This document shows positions 1-13,972 of a stretch of DNA of 64,000 bases, piece after piece. Location: positions 13,543,112 to 13,607,111 of the forward strand of contig JAEMBT020000009.1 in the NCBI GenBank assembly GCA_018873245.2, written 5' to 3'. The notes under the pieces are model-generated. The model was given only the letters and a program-made list of their open reading frames with translations, was not told where the DNA came from and ran no database searches. This DNA comes from Archegozetes longisetosus. Taxonomy: Eukaryota; Arthropoda; Arachnida; Sarcoptiformes; Trhypochthoniidae. The position numbers and the translations under genes are program-made. Within the stretch, counting starts at the first letter, position 1. The number at the start of each line of letters is the position of its first letter.

Positions 1-1411
1 TATATTGTCTACATAATTTGTTTTCTTTCTTCCATTTGGCAACTACAATCATATTCATATATTACTATTAAACTTACTCGGAAGAGGTGTGAGCAGTGGT
101 CAAGCCAGTAGAGCATCAAGCAGCAGGTATAGGTTTACTCAATTTCAGATAAAAGCTAAATGAACAGTTTGCTATAGATAAACTTATAGATGATTTTTAG
201 TTTAGTTCCTATTATAGAAATGTAATTTAATTGGGCTACACAATTTTCTCATAACTTGATAGGATATCAATATTATAGAGGTAGTGATACCAATTTTTAG
301 GTAGCTTAAAACTGATATTTGTCGAGCCACTGCTATTAAGTGCTATCTTTAATTCGAATTATATTACAGATAGAGCTTGACAGCACTGTTATGGCAAGTT
401 ATGGGAGTCAGTTATGGGAGTCAGTTATGAGAGCCACTTGATCTAAGCAAACATAACCTAATCTATCCTAGCTGACATTTTCTGACTTAGCCACTGCTAC
501 AAGTGTTCAATTACTTCTAGAATGGACATGCTAGTAGTAATATTAATAATCAATCACTTTTTCAGTTAGCTTCATAAAGTCTGAATTAGTTTTGAAATAT
601 GTGAATCATCCGGAATTTTTGAAAATTTATTCGAAAATTTTGATAAATTATCTAAAATTTTTGAGAAATTATCTGAAACTATTTGAAAAGTTATCTGAAA
701 GTTAAAACTACTACACATGCATCTCTTACCAAGTATTACAACGTATTAAACATTCAAATATTGATATATTAATCCAGCGGTCGGCTGACTGTTGTCTTCA
801 GGCCGAGTCCGCTCCATTCTATTCAACACTTCGAAGATAACTATGTTTGAATTTAGGGAGAGTGTAAAATATTTAATCAAGTTGATTCTCAGTGTATTTC
901 AGTGTATTTATAGTCTGAATGCTTTCGAAGACTAAAACCTTCCCTTTGCCGTTAGTTGAATATGATACCTCCTTTGCATTTGTCCATACCTGTTTCTCAC
1001 TACTATTTTGATATTATAGAAATATGCGTAAGCTTACTTACATTAAACTCAAATTTGATAGTCAAACTCTAACTTATTTCATCATCAAGTGTATATATTA
1101 ATAATAGTATTGAACTATAGTTTATCTTAATCAGAATGCAAATCTTTCTACCGATTCATAATTATTGAATTTCATTATTCATCAGAGAATTGTTTTGTAC
1201 TAACTTTTAATACTATGTTAATAAAAGCTCATACAGTCGTTTCTGTTTATGTTGAACGGATGAGTGCAGCCAAAAGGGTTAACTACAACGATAACTTATT
1301 AATGGGATTTGTGTTATATCCTATAAGAGGGAATTGAAAATAAGCGCGTTCACTATAAACAGGATCGACTGTAATAAGATCAAGCAGGAAGATAAGATGT
1401 ATGATGAGTAC
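1..1411. other. Receptor A intron 2 or downstream DNA
   Basis: No coding segment was recognised; the expected helix 6-7 exon is not here. Sequences around 88-110 (GAGCAGTGGTCAAGCC) and 480-505 (GACTTAGCCACTGCTAC) are weakly inverted and could bound a small element. Confidence 0.5.
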
Positions 1412-1769
1412 CTTGGCTCTACTCTTATCGAAAATATTTTTCCTAAGTGGCAACTTATTATTAATCAACTGCTGGCGCATAATTCTTCTACCAATAGATC
1501 CATAAGAGAAAGTTTGTATTATAAGTGGAAGTGCAAATGTGAAAATGAATACTGCTGTATTATAGATTTTACTTTCTAATTCTTCCATTTCTGCTCCTCT
1601 ACAGTCGTAATATGTGTTGTTGTCCCATTTGAATGGTACTGTTGTTGTATGGATCATAGCTATGAGTCCAAATAGACTTGCAAATAACCATCCTAGACTG
1701 AGAACGATAATAGATCGACCAGTAAACCATTGATTTTTATTGGAATGAGGACAAAGTATAGCGAAGTAT
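1412..1769 (-). CDS. Peptide receptor copy A, exon 2 (helix 3 end to before helix 6)
   Basis: Acceptor CATAG at 1770-1774, then A TAC completing ERY. It encodes helix 4 (LGWLF), the WDNNTYYDCRGAEM loop and helix 5, and ends AAG|GTACTC. The true exon extends upstream of the first ATG. It is about 65% identical in protein to the copy B second exon, far less than the first exons are. Confidence 0.85.
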
Positions 1770-3976
1770 CTATGTGTTTAGAAGAAAAATCATATAATTC
1801 TACTGCTTATTGTCTTAATGATAAATAATTGTTTTAGTGACTAATCAGTGCTTTGAGTATTAAACCACTCTATTAGTTATAAACAACTTCTAAACCATTT
1901 CTTGATTCTATCATCAGCTCAATTAAGCTCAAATTTCCAGTGTCAGTACAGATTAGCTAGCATAACCACCAAGCAGAAATACGAATTATCAGTAAGCAAA
2001 ATACTAAACTTGAGAAGCATATGATGTTGACATTATGATCGAATTAAGCTTCTGAATATTATTTGTTATTATAATCGCTAAATATGTCTTTAAGTAATCA
2101 CTATTTTTATTAATTATGGACTTCTGTTGGAAATAGACTATAAGTTTTAGTTATTCACGCGTTTGTTTTGTGCCGTGAGAGGATTATATAAGAGTAGTGT
2201 AGGGAAGAGCATAAGCTCGAGCTCAGGCTTAAGTTCAAGCTCGAGCTCAGGCTCAAGCTTAAGTTCAGGCTCGAGTTCAGTTCAAACTTGACTTAAAGAT
2301 AGAAAAACTAACAAAGCAGCTCTCTGAATTTCATTGGCTATTAAGATTAAGGGGGGATATAAGGGATGATTTTCGGAGAAATGTTTAGAATGTTTTGATG
2401 TTTATTTTCGAGGCTGTCATTAAATAAGGATCAAAGGGAGCTCCGATCCTGTCTAACATTTTCGAGCTAATCATAACGATAAATATCAGAATTAACCCAA
2501 TTTTGAAGTATATTTGATGATGAATTAAACTTATAACTAAACTTATAAATTAGATGATATAATTTAAGATGTCTCTAAGAAGTACTGAATTCTAGTTGCA
2601 ATGAGTGTTACTATTTATTTTTTTATTGATTAATATTTATTATTCAATTACCTTACTCAAATCTTCCCTTTTATATAGAATAAGATTTTTAAGTGGAAAA
2701 GCGTTTGATTACAATCTAGCCTTCGAAATGAAGCTGAAGTGCAAGTCAGGGCATATCTCCAGTGAGCATATGCTTTACACTACTACTCCATCAATTATTG
2801 TAATAACTGTGAAAATCATATGCTTATCTATTAAGCATGATTCTTTACACATTTTACCAGTCAGACTCAATGTTGAATTGATATTGAAATTAATAGTTAA
2901 GTATCTGTGTTAATAATAAATTTGATTATTTTATCTGAACTAATAAGGTAACTAATAAGGTAACTAATGAGGTAACTAATAAGGTAACTAATAAGGTATG
3001 ATTGACTTTTGAGTAAGTTAAAAGTGATTAACCTTTTATGAAGTATTTTTAATTGTAATATTATTTGAAGGAAAAGTATATAAAGAGAGTAAAAGTGATT
3101 AAACGTCTAAAGAGCAATGATGTTGAGGCCATAACTCCCATAATGAAAGTGGTATTAACATAAAAGTTTAAAATCAAAACTAGACCCTAAAGGTGTGATG
3201 TTAATGACATGATATAGTAAGTTTATACTATATTTGAAGTACAATAAGCTCGTGATAAGAATCTTCAAATCATAGCTTTATTTAATAAATATAAACCAGA
3301 TAAAGCTCATTTGTCCTTCACTCTTGGGATTTGGGATTTTTATATCTATCACTTTGACATTCACCTTGACCTTGTCAATAATTGGCCAGAAAGTAATTTA
3401 ATGCATATAATTAGACGGAATATTATGTAGGAGTGTGTTGATAAGCTGGAAATAACAGTTATGTTAATTTAACTAACCTTAATAGAGATTTTGATTTAGT
3501 TAAGATCAGTTTGTTGATTTAGCTTGCGTATTTTACACTTCTCCCATTTATTGTGCTAGTTATTGTCTCGTGACTTTAGTTCATTATTAGATGTTAGAAT
3601 AAGACTTGAATTAATTTAAATACTTATAAGAGATAGCCGTAAAGAGTCAAATTATAGTTGTTGTAATAGTTGTCGTAATAGTCTTTTCATTAAACAATTA
3701 GCTTAGTATTAGGTATGTCTGAGAGTCTAATATATCAGATGTGCAATTACAGAGTTGGGAAAATTCAGACCATGAGTGACATAACATAAACATAAGTAAT
3801 TAATACTAATAGACGTCAAATTATAACAAAGAAGGATTATAGTAAAGAAGTCAATATTTAGATTAGCGTTCAAATAAATAGTATTAGCAGTAGCAATAGT
3901 TAAACAAGTGTAAATAGAACATTATTTTGTCTAATATAAGTGATAAAGTCAAGGTTGTTCTATATTATATGCTCTA

Positions 3977-4021
<45 letters not shown>

Positions 4022-6397
4022 GTAGCTCCCTTTGATGAATTAAGTAAATCTAATTCCATTTTAGTAGTCACGATGACAGTTTTAGAGACTGATAGTATAA
4101 AGAGTATAAAACTATTAAGAATAATAGTAAACTTAAAATACTATTAGTAAGAAAATATATGAATTTTAGTTGAAATAACTATTGTTATTTTCATTGTAAT
4201 ACTACATGCTTGATTGTGCAAGATTGATTGCGCAAGATTAACTGTGCAAGATTAATTATGTAAGATTAATTATGCAAGATTGCACAATTTTCAATTATAG
4301 ATTGTAATGATATACTAAGAGAATATGTAAAAGTTGATGAGACAATATATAAAAGTTTATATGAGAGAATATATAAATTTTAAATTATTTTATTATATTC
4401 ATTTTTCGTTTATGTTCATGTTGTTCACTTAGCTTTGTATGCTAAGTCAGTTTGCAAATTCCTAGCTTTATATTCTGAATATATTTTCTAATTTCTTAGT
4501 CTTACGTGTCGAATATTTCGAAATACTTAACTTTATATTCAGAATATATTTTGTAACGAAAACAGTAGTAGACGATTGCTGAGTCAATATTGATCTATTT
4601 AATGAAGATCAACATAAAGAAAATATAAATAGCTCAATTGAACGTGACTGATTTCTTTATATTACTATTACTAATTCAACAGTTATCAAGTCTTAAGTTA
4701 TAATTTGTCTAGTTTAGTTTGACTTTAAAACTAATTTTGTTTTATTTATATTGTTGATTGAACTGATGAAAACTCAGGTTAGATCTATATGTTTGGTACA
4801 TTTATGTCAATATTCGATTCTCTTTATTGCTAAGCCTAATACTGTCAATATATGTGTTTTTCTGATAATTCATTTGACTCTACACTACTTCTTATATAAT
4901 GAACTCCTGTTGTAATCAACGCATTTCTAGTACATTAGAGTGTTTGCTATAGCGAGTGTCGACTGTACGTAAGTTTACATAACCTAACTACATTAAATAG
5001 AGAAGCATAATTATTTCGATTGAACATGAGCAAAAAAATTGTTTATCACAAGTATTAGAGAGCATAAAATATGAAAATATTTACCTTATCACGAGAGAGT
5101 GAAATTATATTCTAAGCTGATTACAATGGAGATCTAGTTTGATAGTCTGTTTAATCAAACCGGTCTAACTCGATCATGCAGTCAAACGGTTATTAAGGAA
5201 CAATCCAAGTGAGAGTTCACTTTCTATATAGTTAATCAGCTACTAAAATCAATTTGTAGTGCATTAGTGATTGATATGCAGGATATAAGTAATAGAAGTT
5301 ATAAAAGTTATAAAAGTTATAAAAGTTATAAAAGTGAGTGTAGATGTATATCATATAAACTCTATAACTAATAAGTCTTTCAATTCAAGTTCTAATCTTT
5401 TGATCACTTACTACAATATTTGAGTCAGAAACCAATAATCAAATATTTTCTTTTCATGATTTGAGAAAAGTTAGTAATGTGAATATTATTAACCTAATTT
5501 AGAACTTAATTATTGAATTATAGTCAATCAATCACAATTTTATTCAGATAGCTTATGGTTAGATAGCTTATAATTTAGCAAGATAGCTTATAGTTAGATA
5601 GATCATAATTCAGCTAGATAGCTTATAGTTAGATAGATCATAATTCAGCTAGATAAATCATAACATCTCTAAGTAATTCAAGCAAATAATAATCTTAATA
5701 TGCATTTTATCAAACCCATTCCTATGCAACAGTTGAACAAAACGTTTAAAATAGTTAGAAACAAGTATTAGTCTAATAAAACAGGCATAATCTAATCTCA
5801 TGGTAATTAGATCGATCAAATGATTTAATCGAGACGCTGGCAAATCCAGATGTTTATTTAATCAGACTAAATTTTCCAACCAATTAGATTGACTAATAAC
5901 ACTTTCAAAGTCTAAGCTAGCTTATTTCTATACTGGTCTACTTTTACTTTATTCAAATAAGATTTCATAGTAATCATCAAGACTAACCTTTCAATCCCTA
6001 TCACGGTCAACGTGAATGCTGTCACAAATGCTGATAAGATTTGAACAAATTGAGCCACTGGACAGAGCCAGAAGGGGAATATCCAACGACCTAACATGAA
6101 GTCTGTATATGTGAATGGCACCGAAAATACCCCCACCAGTATATCAGAAATCGCCAAATTTATTAGAAATTTTCTCAAATTCATTGCAGATCTTTTACCA
6201 AATATCTCGACAATGATCACAATGAAGTTTCCCACAAATGCCAAAAACGATGTCATCGAATAGAGACAAACCAGAAATGTTTGCATTGGCAGGTCGAGTG
6301 CTTCGAGTCTATCGAGATATGGATTTTCAGTCGATTCATTAATATTAGTCATTCGTGTGGCTGTAATATTCTGATCGTTGAGCCAAATCGGATCCAT
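1412..6397 (-). CDS. Rhodopsin-family peptide receptor, copy A (5' part; exons 1-2, runs off left edge)
   Basis: Class A seven-helix G-protein-coupled receptor in the plasma membrane, probably for a neuropeptide. Coding exons are 5988-6397 and 1412-1769, joined at a split Arg codon (AG|A). Seen: an N-terminal ectodomain with N-glycosylation sequons (NIT, NES); GN in helix 1; the NLAISD motif of helix 2; ERY at the end of helix 3; an extracellular loop 2 Cys in YYDCRG; and a Pro-containing helix 5 (ALPLII). The second exon ends at RAK in phase 0, just before helix 6; helices 6-7 are not in the window. Both exons have the same lengths (410 and 358 nt) as copy B, and all reading frames are open. 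By analogy with copy B helix 7 (HWLAMANS) the nearest families are NPFF/RYamide/orexin-like receptors, but the ligand cannot be read from sequence. Confidence 0.85.
1770..5987 (-). other. Receptor A intron 1
   Basis: 4.2 kb, GT...AG. It contains a GAGCTC-rich short tandem at 2215-2285, a 12-base tandem (AATAAGGTAACT) at 2940-3000, (CA)n, and a 39-base duplicated unit at 5560-5655. An open frame of 102 codons at 2605-2913 has no recognisable family. Confidence 0.6.
3979..4019. repeat. (CA)n microsatellite
   Basis: Uninterrupted dinucleotide run in receptor A intron 1. Confidence 0.95.
5988..6397 (-). CDS. Peptide receptor copy A, exon 1 (N-terminus to helix 3)
   Basis: Starts at the ATG at 6397 and ends IER with AG|GTTAGT, phase 2. 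The open frame continues beyond the donor into intron 1, but homology with copy B and the ERY motif fix the exon end at 5988. It differs from the copy B first exon at only 7 of about 137 residues. Confidence 0.88.
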
Positions 6398-6579
6398 AAT
6401 ATAAACAAATACTACACTATCTGAAGTACAAAGTCAAATAACTTAAGGCATGGAAGAGGTATTCAAAACGATAGTAAATAAAATAATAATAGTATTGACT
6501 GAAGCATGTATGACAGAAAGAACTAGTTTTAGATATAGTGAGAAACATTTGTAAAGTTCTGGTCAAATACGAAGTAAGT

Positions 6580-6631
6580 AGCACATCCTCAGTCAGCATC
6601 TAATTTAGGGAATTTCCTAAGAGTGCGCATT
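6580..6631 (-). promoter_or_regulatory. Conserved upstream block of receptor copy A (promoter / 5' UTR candidate)
   Basis: On the gene strand: AATGCGCACTCTTAGGAAAT, then about 20 less conserved bases, then GAGGATGTGCT. The same two blocks in the same order lie upstream of receptor copy B (25037-25089). A TATAAAA sits just upstream at 6633-6639, at a plausible spacing for transcription starting between the blocks. The flanking DNA of the two paralogs otherwise shows no obvious match. Confidence 0.55.
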
Positions 6632-7774
6632 CTTTTATATCTCTTAGTACTGTTTAGTCTCTGTGTAGCTTAAGTTCTGTTTAGTACCTGTGTAGTTTAA
6701 CTTTTGTTCAGTCCCTCTGTATCAAAAGCTCAGTTCAGTCCCTCTGTATCGAAAGCTCAGTTCAATCCCTCTACATCGAAAGCTGACTCCAGTCCCTCTA
6801 TACCGAAAGCTCAGTTCAGTCGTTTTCATCCAACAACCTATCGAACTACATGTCTGATATGAATAGATAAGTAAATAACCAGTAAATTTTATGGAGTTAG
6901 TCATTGGAAATATTAATTATTTTGATTATTCTGATATTAAGTATAGATAAGATGTTTCGCAAATCCAGTATGATTTAAGAACTGTTAAAATAACTTAAAA
7001 TGACTTCTATAAATATAAGTTTATCAGTGTTTAGATTATTTCTGTCAAGTCTATCTTAAAGATATATTTAATAAGTAATAAACATATGTAAGATAAAACA
7101 TTAATTTATTATTTTGATTTAATTAAATGTTTAATATAGACTGATTTAACTGTATGAGGAAAGTTGGTTTTACCACATATACATTCATATACATATATAC
7201 GAATCTATAAGTATGAGTCATTGATAATTCCAGTTTTCAGTCTTTTATATTGAATCTATGAACAAATTACTTCGAACCAGGTGTCAGTGAAATTAGAATT
7301 ATATATTCTCCATATATCCTCTTCCAATACCTCTTATTGGTACTATATTTTAAGTTTGATAATAATTCTTCTCTTATCTTATCTTTAAGTATCTTGCTCA
7401 TTTTTCTTATCATTTACCTGTTCATTCATCAAATCGATTAAATGAAATTTTTAAACAGTTCAAACATTTATCAAATAAACCAGCGCATGTATTCAATTGA
7501 TCATAGACTCCCACAAGTGGTCTCTTTACCGTATTGTTGCAGAATACAAACCAAATTAAACTAATTATATAAACAGGTTAAGTAGATAGGAATAAGTGGC
7601 AGCTTTAGATACAAAAATAAATTTAGGACTAAGAACATGATTTAGTATAGATATACGTTAGTCTATCTTCTAAAATTATCTTACTAGAATTATCTATCCA
7701 TCATAGTATAATTGAATCACTATAATCATTGGTATGATTATGCAAGTCAAACATATTTATTTCTCAAGTATGTC

Positions 7775-7995
7775 TGCGGACTTAATAATCATTGATAGCA
7801 ACATGACAACAAATTTTCTGTATCTATCTCTCTCTCTCTCTCTGATGCTCATTTCTATTTTGTCAAATTTGTTTTTTAGATTTGCTTTGAATATTCTGTA
7901 AGTTTATTAACATCTTCAGATGTTATGATCCGATAGAAAGCATACTATAACAACGTATCACTTACTATCAAAGATAATAAACTTTTAGAGTGTAG
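7775..7995 (+). mobile_element. MITE family 1, copy 1
   Basis: About 220 bases with terminal inverted repeats near consensus CACTCTAAAAACTTAATAAT, continuing CGTTGATAGCAACC, next to TA dinucleotides. The internal part shares GATTTGCTTTGAATATTCTG and the GATAGAAAGC block with the other copies. An internal (TC)n run interrupts it. Confidence 0.72.
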
Positions 7996-10026
7996 GTAGG
8001 TTACTGAACATATATTTTCAAAAGTTCACGTATTGAAATAAGCATAGCATAAGAGACATCTAGTAAAGCATAATGTTAAGAATACTAAAAATACTATGGT
8101 ATGAGATATATATAAAGTAAACATATTAGAAGAATATGTTTGTTAGCAATACCTAATGCTACATACATACACTGTTAATACTCAGTTCTACTTATTACAG
8201 CTCTTGTGATTATAGCGAGAATTGCCATCAAAAATAGATCTATTAATTATTTGATTGATAATTGATAAGTTTGGAATGAGGTTTAGATTAAAGTTGGGAT
8301 TAGTAGATTGACTAATGACATGCTGGGTATCAAACTTGCATTCCCTAACAACAAATCAATTTGGACAGACAATATAAATCACACTAGTAATTGGTGGCCA
8401 GACACTCTGTAATATACGATAACTCTCGGGATTGACTAATTTCCTGAAAATTAAAACAATTGGTTTTATCTGAAATTTGCTACTCTCAACTGTGTTTAAT
8501 TATATGAACTAAATGTCATGGGACCTGGTCATATATTTACGAATCGTTTGGAAGCTATTGGCTTAAAGAATGGTCATTGTGACATTAATATAACATATTA
8601 GGCTACACTTGAGAAACAATAGAAATTGATATTAATACAACAGAAATTAGAGACGTCATAACTTATGACAGGTTAGTTAAGGTTAAGTTAGGTGTAGAAT
8701 AGGTTAGGTTAGATTATGTTAGGTGTAGAATAGGTTAGGTTAGATTATGTTAGGTATAGAATAACAATCTCGCATAGTGTCACATCTCATCTCAAATCTA
8801 ATAGGCTCAAATATAAATTCTAACTTGATACTAACTCGAAGTAATCAAGATACTACTTCAACTCTGTACGATTGTTAAGAATGGTTTAATATTGAACTAA
8901 ATATTAACTGACTCTTCTCTGTCATAACTTCAATTTAGCTATATTTTTATTTGTCAGTATAAGTTCTACTTATCTGTATTAAAACTATTTCTACGAATTG
9001 TCTAATGGATTTTTGTCTGTTATGTAAGATATCGATCAATTGGTCTTGAAGAATATTCATGAATTGATCAGATTTATTGTAGATAGTATATCAGAATAAT
9101 CAGATTGAAAGAATCAAGTTGAATACTATGAATAGATTTCTCACAATATATTGGAATATTTATAGGAAAGAACTTTAATTCATCTTATTGAAAGTCAATA
9201 TCTTATAAGTAGAAAGTATGTTTACAAATAAGAGAACAGAGGACAGACTTCCAAAAAAGAGTTAAAATCGTGTATGCTATCTGTTTGTTCTCTTATTTTC
9301 AAATACACTTTGACGAATAGGTTTTAATAATATCAATCACGAAGAAGTTTGTTGTTTTCTATCTGAAAGTTTGACAAGTGAGACAGTTTTCGTACTATGG
9401 TTATTTGAACGGAGTTACAAAACGTAACCCAACCCAACCCAACCTAACCTAACCTAACCTAAACCTATTCCTTAACCACTTATAGAATTTTTACGCGAAT
9501 CTATTATCTTAAGAATGAAATTTCCAGAACTAAAAGAACTAAATTCAGCTATCACATCAGAACTAATAAATTAAAAAGTTGTACAAATTGAAATATTTAC
9601 AACTAAATAGTATTAGTATAACATATCTAATTGAGACACGCTTTATCTAATTGCTTCTGTTCTTCTTCAAAATAATAATAAGTCGTTATTTTCTTGTAGA
9701 TCAGATGAGAATCTCAGTAAATTCTATTATTATTGCATTAATATTTTGATTACTTAGTCTCTTAATATATTTTTATTCTTAGGACTATTAATATATTCTT
9801 ATTCTTAGGACTATTAATGCCCAATATCTATCAGAATTATTATAATTTAAATGGAAATCTCTATCAAGTTGCAACTACAAACAATTAATCTAATCAATAT
9901 TCCATTATATTGTTCAATTCACTTTAATTGCTACTATAGTGACTGTTTATCTTTTGTTAGATCTGATTGCATCCAAATATCAACACCATGTTAACTTCAC
10001 AATCTCTCATCTTAATAAAAAATTAA

Positions 10027-10212
10027 TCTTCTCTCTGAAAAGTTGACATTTTCAAAGTCGGGATTTCTTACATAACATTTGATTTTCTAGTTTTCGAAGA
10101 GTGAAAATCAATATAAAAGTCTTCTCTCTAAAGTTTGACATTTTCAAAGTCGGGATTTCTTACATAACATTTGATTTTCTAGTTTTCGAAGAGTGAAAAT
10201 CAATATAAAAGT
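10027..10212. repeat. Direct duplication of about 93 bases
   Basis: Two adjacent copies start CTTCTCTCT, contain GACATTTTCAAAGTCGGGAT and end GAGTGAAAATCAATATAAAA. They differ at only a few sites near the start. Confidence 0.88.
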
Positions 10213-12116
10213 GTGGTTTGGAAAGTCTGCGGCTTATAGTCTAAAGTTTGAAAAGAATCACTGAGAATATTCACTGACATTAAAAGAATATTCATTGACA
10301 TTCAAAGAATTTTCACTAGTACACAGTAGATGAGATTTGTTGAAAGGTTAAAGCTTGAGAATAATAATTATTTGATAGATAAGATGCTATTTTCATTCGA
10401 CACGTGCTATTATGATTAACCTTACTTTTGATTTGTCAGTATTGATAAATATGGATGTTTGTATCGTTGTTTTGCTATAATTGTATACAGTCTAATGCAT
10501 TGAAAATTGACTGATTATAGCGAGAGTTAACTATATCGGATGTTGTGTATATTAACTGAGAACTAATTTGTTTAAAGTGTTCACTTGAGAGAGAGAATCG
10601 AGAATCAAAAATCGAGAATCGACTGTATCACTACAGATCTTAAGTGAGTAACACAAGAATAATGCTGCAACTGATTTATGCTTGAACAGAACTAGGATTA
10701 ACAGATACTTACTACAAGACACGTGTATATGACGAGTTAAGCAAATATTTTTAAAATGATTCTTTTTCAGAAGTATGCTCTTTTGTTGACATAAATAACG
10801 AATATGAGGAGTTAGTAAATAGTTTTATAAACTCTTTAATAGTTCCGTTAACTTTATTTTTAAATCGTTTTCGTTTAAGCTTCTAATCGTATTTGTGTAT
10901 ACTTTTCAAATGCTTATAGCATTACTTAGATCCTTTCTAATGTTTCCTCTGAATTGTTTACAAGTGTTTTGGAGAACTTGAAGAAGTTTCCGAGAATTTG
11001 TTATTTTTCAATATTTTTGTAATAAGCAGGAACTACCTCTGCCACTGTATTCCGTTTGATCAGTACTATCTGTAATATTATTTCAATCATAGATTAAGCT
11101 ATAGCACAGATCCGATGTTATATAGCATTACATGTGATCGAATCAGTACTATAAAATACTATCTACTCCAATTACAGATAAGACTATATAGCTTACACTA
11201 AAGATGAAAATCGGTTAAATTCAATTAAGTGTGTTAAGGATAAGTGACATAAACAGAACCTTTCCCGATTATGTAGCTAATTATTAATGATATATATTTT
11301 TTGGAAATGCATGCTTCTATTGTTTCGTAGTTATATTGTGTCTAGATATGTATAGAGCCTTATGACACATCGTTTTGAAGCTATCTTAAACTATTCATTA
11401 TACACCTTATAATTTACGTAATAGTTATTCATTAATACTTAACTGATTTGTAAATTTAGGAAATTGGTTAGAAATAGTTTTCATAGTTACTCAATTATTT
11501 ACTTTGATCAAATAGAAGCTTTAGTTGATTCTGGAACGAAGTAGATGTCATATTCTAAAGAGAAATGATAACTTCCATCCAATACAAATAGTAGTACTGA
11601 TTAATTGACATCAAATTTTAAATTGATCTTTTGGTAAATTAGCTAACTAGCTGATAATTCTCATATCTATCAATATATCGTTTCTTGTCAAATATTGAAT
11701 TAAAAGATATGTTTGAGTCATGTTTTAATCGAATAGTAGTAAACTGAAGTTGAATAAAGTATAGATCAACCCAAGACTTGGCTTCATATCTTCTTAGAGA
11801 TTAGAGATTTTCTATTTCAATAATTTTGGTATAAGTAGTTGAGAACCAACTCATATTTGATGTTAGTGATCAATTTAACGCTTTTTTGAATTGGACTGTA
11901 CGATAAAATAGACGTCAAACTGTGTGCTTAAAAGCAATAAAAGCCAATAAGAGTTGAACCAAAAAGGGGAAGACTAAAGAAATAAATAAATAATTGAGTT
12001 GGTATGATAAGTCACACCTAAAGTTAAGTTAATAGAAGTTATTATAAGAAAATATAAATTACTTAAATATAAAAGAGATTGCAGGTTAGTTAACATAACA
12101 GATATGCATGGAAAGT

Positions 12117-12243
12117 ACAGTCGTAGCCAGCAGGAGGTTAGGGGCTATAGTCCTTCAGACATTTTTTAAACACTTTTAAACTGTAATTATTTGAAGCATC
12201 AAGCATTAATAAAAGGGTTGATGACAAATTAACAAATATTTTA

Positions 12244-12322
<79 letters not shown>

Positions 12323-12345
12323 ACCCACAGACCAACTAATTTCAG
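12117..12345 (+). mobile_element. MITE family 2 (GTCGTAGCCAG terminus), copy 1, invaded by (GT)n
   Basis: Starts ACAGTCGTAGCCAGCAGGAG, with inner TATTTGAAGCATCAAGCATT and ACAAATTAACAAATATTTTA, like the copy at 27717. The right end is lost in the long (GT)n array at 12245-12320. Confidence 0.55.
12245..12320. repeat. (GT)n microsatellite
   Basis: About 38 uninterrupted GT units. Open frames of poly(Cys-Val) or poly(His-Thr) here are artefacts. Confidence 0.95.
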
Positions 12346-13972
12346 GCTCTCGCTTCTTAACATCAAGATTAGATTGGGCTCAAAAAGTCGTCAAACGCTG
12401 AATCATTTGCAGGTCTTTATCATCGAAATGAAGAAAAGAGTTGAGGCCTCCTCCCAACAGAGACGAAACTGAAATTTTCGGTTAGTTGTTAGACTTTTAA
12501 GTCAGTTATCTATCAGTAAACTTAATCTGGCTCTATGCCATCTATTTTTCAAAAGAGTTGCATAGAACCAAATTTGAAAATAAAGAAATAAATGTACTGG
12601 AAACTATTGATAACTATAACTATTGTTTGTGTAGAACAACATTGAAAGTTTTAAAGACTAAGACCATACTTCACTATCACTTTTTTGTAGTCATTCACCC
12701 TCTATAGTTTGACGATCAGTGTTTATTGTCATCTTTGACCACTTATTGAGTTTGAAGTTATTCTCTTCAGTTATAAGTTATATGAATTTATAGCATAATA
12801 ATTTTGACCACAGCTATCACTAATATCACTAGTTTTGATCTCATAGAAAATGTGTCTAATGTCCTTAAACGTCTTTGAGTGTCACTCTTAACTGACTATC
12901 AGCTAAGTTGTAATAAGTGATATTCTTACTTATCTTCAATTTAAAAAGTCGTAGTTAAGTAGATACTAACGATTCTCAACAAAATTAAAGTATACTCAAT
13001 GACTTTAAAATGATGCCTTGTTATCATGCAAGATTTGAATATTCATATCTTCTAATAATAATTTATATAACATAATGTTTAATTCTTTATCGTTTTAGAT
13101 AATAATGAGAATTATGATTAAAAATTAAGCTAAAAATTATCGTGCATCATAGAGAGAATAAATGCTTCTCCCGTAGCTATGCACCATTTTTTAGTCACTT
13201 ACTGTATTTGTAATAAAGATTTGACTAAAAATTGTTCAGTATTATAAACATCTTTATTGTGATATTGACATAAATTCATTAAATAAGATAGTGTTTGAAA
13301 CCTCATAATTAATGTGAAAACATTTAAGAAGATTATGATAATAAATGAGACAAAACAAAAAATTGAAAGACATTAAATGAAAAATTGACAATAAAACTCA
13401 CATTTGTAAAGACTAGAAATATATTATTTGAATTAAAACAGATTTTAACAATCAGTTATTAATCTCTTAGCTAAAAGTGACCAGATGCTTAGTTTATAGA
13501 CTGTACAGTCCAGATGTTTAGTTTGTTGACTGTACAGTCCAGATGTTTAGTTTATTGACTGTACAGTCTTGACTTAAGATGTCATTTTGATTTATAATAT
13601 ATTTTCATTTGTAATATAATATTTTCAATAAAATAAAAGTAAAAAAAACCGATAAATTACTAAATTGAGTCAGCTGAAAATCAATTAATGTATATAAACA
13701 GTTTTATGTAAGTAAAATTGAAATCTTATTAGTCGTAGATAGCAGCCAGAGTAATGATGTGTTTGGATGTGCCCAATGGGTTACTCATATATTTATAAAA
13801 ATATACTTAATGAGATAAAACATATTGTATTATATATATGTATTAATAGCTAAGAGTGTATGTGAGGGAACGTGCCCTAAAAGCATAAGAATGAGATCTC
13901 TATCAGGCGCCACCTCTATCTATCGCCGATTATTAAGTTTTAAGGTGTACAGCAATATCAGACAACTCAGTA

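Larger units (their letters stand above)
6640..13972. other. Intergenic DNA between receptor copies
   Basis: Holds a 30-base tandem (CAGTCCCTCTGTATCGAAAG type) at 6655-6815, MITE family 1 copy 1, TTAGG arrays, the 93-base duplication, MITE family 2 copy 1 and a 28-base repeat with GACTGTACAGTCCAG at 13480-13570. No exon was recognised. Confidence 0.55.

Noticed and set aside
88-508. Possible element bounded by GAGCAGTGGTCAAGCC and GACTTAGCCACTGCTAC
   Set aside because: Ends match weakly, an extra internal copy confuses the borders, and no target duplication was found.
2605-2913. Open frame of 102 codons on the plus strand
   Set aside because: Hydrophobic, AT-biased, no family motif, inside receptor A intron 1 and without supporting splice signals.
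12138-12472. Open frames of poly(His-Thr) and poly(Cys-Val)
   Set aside because: Produced by the (GT)n microsatellite.
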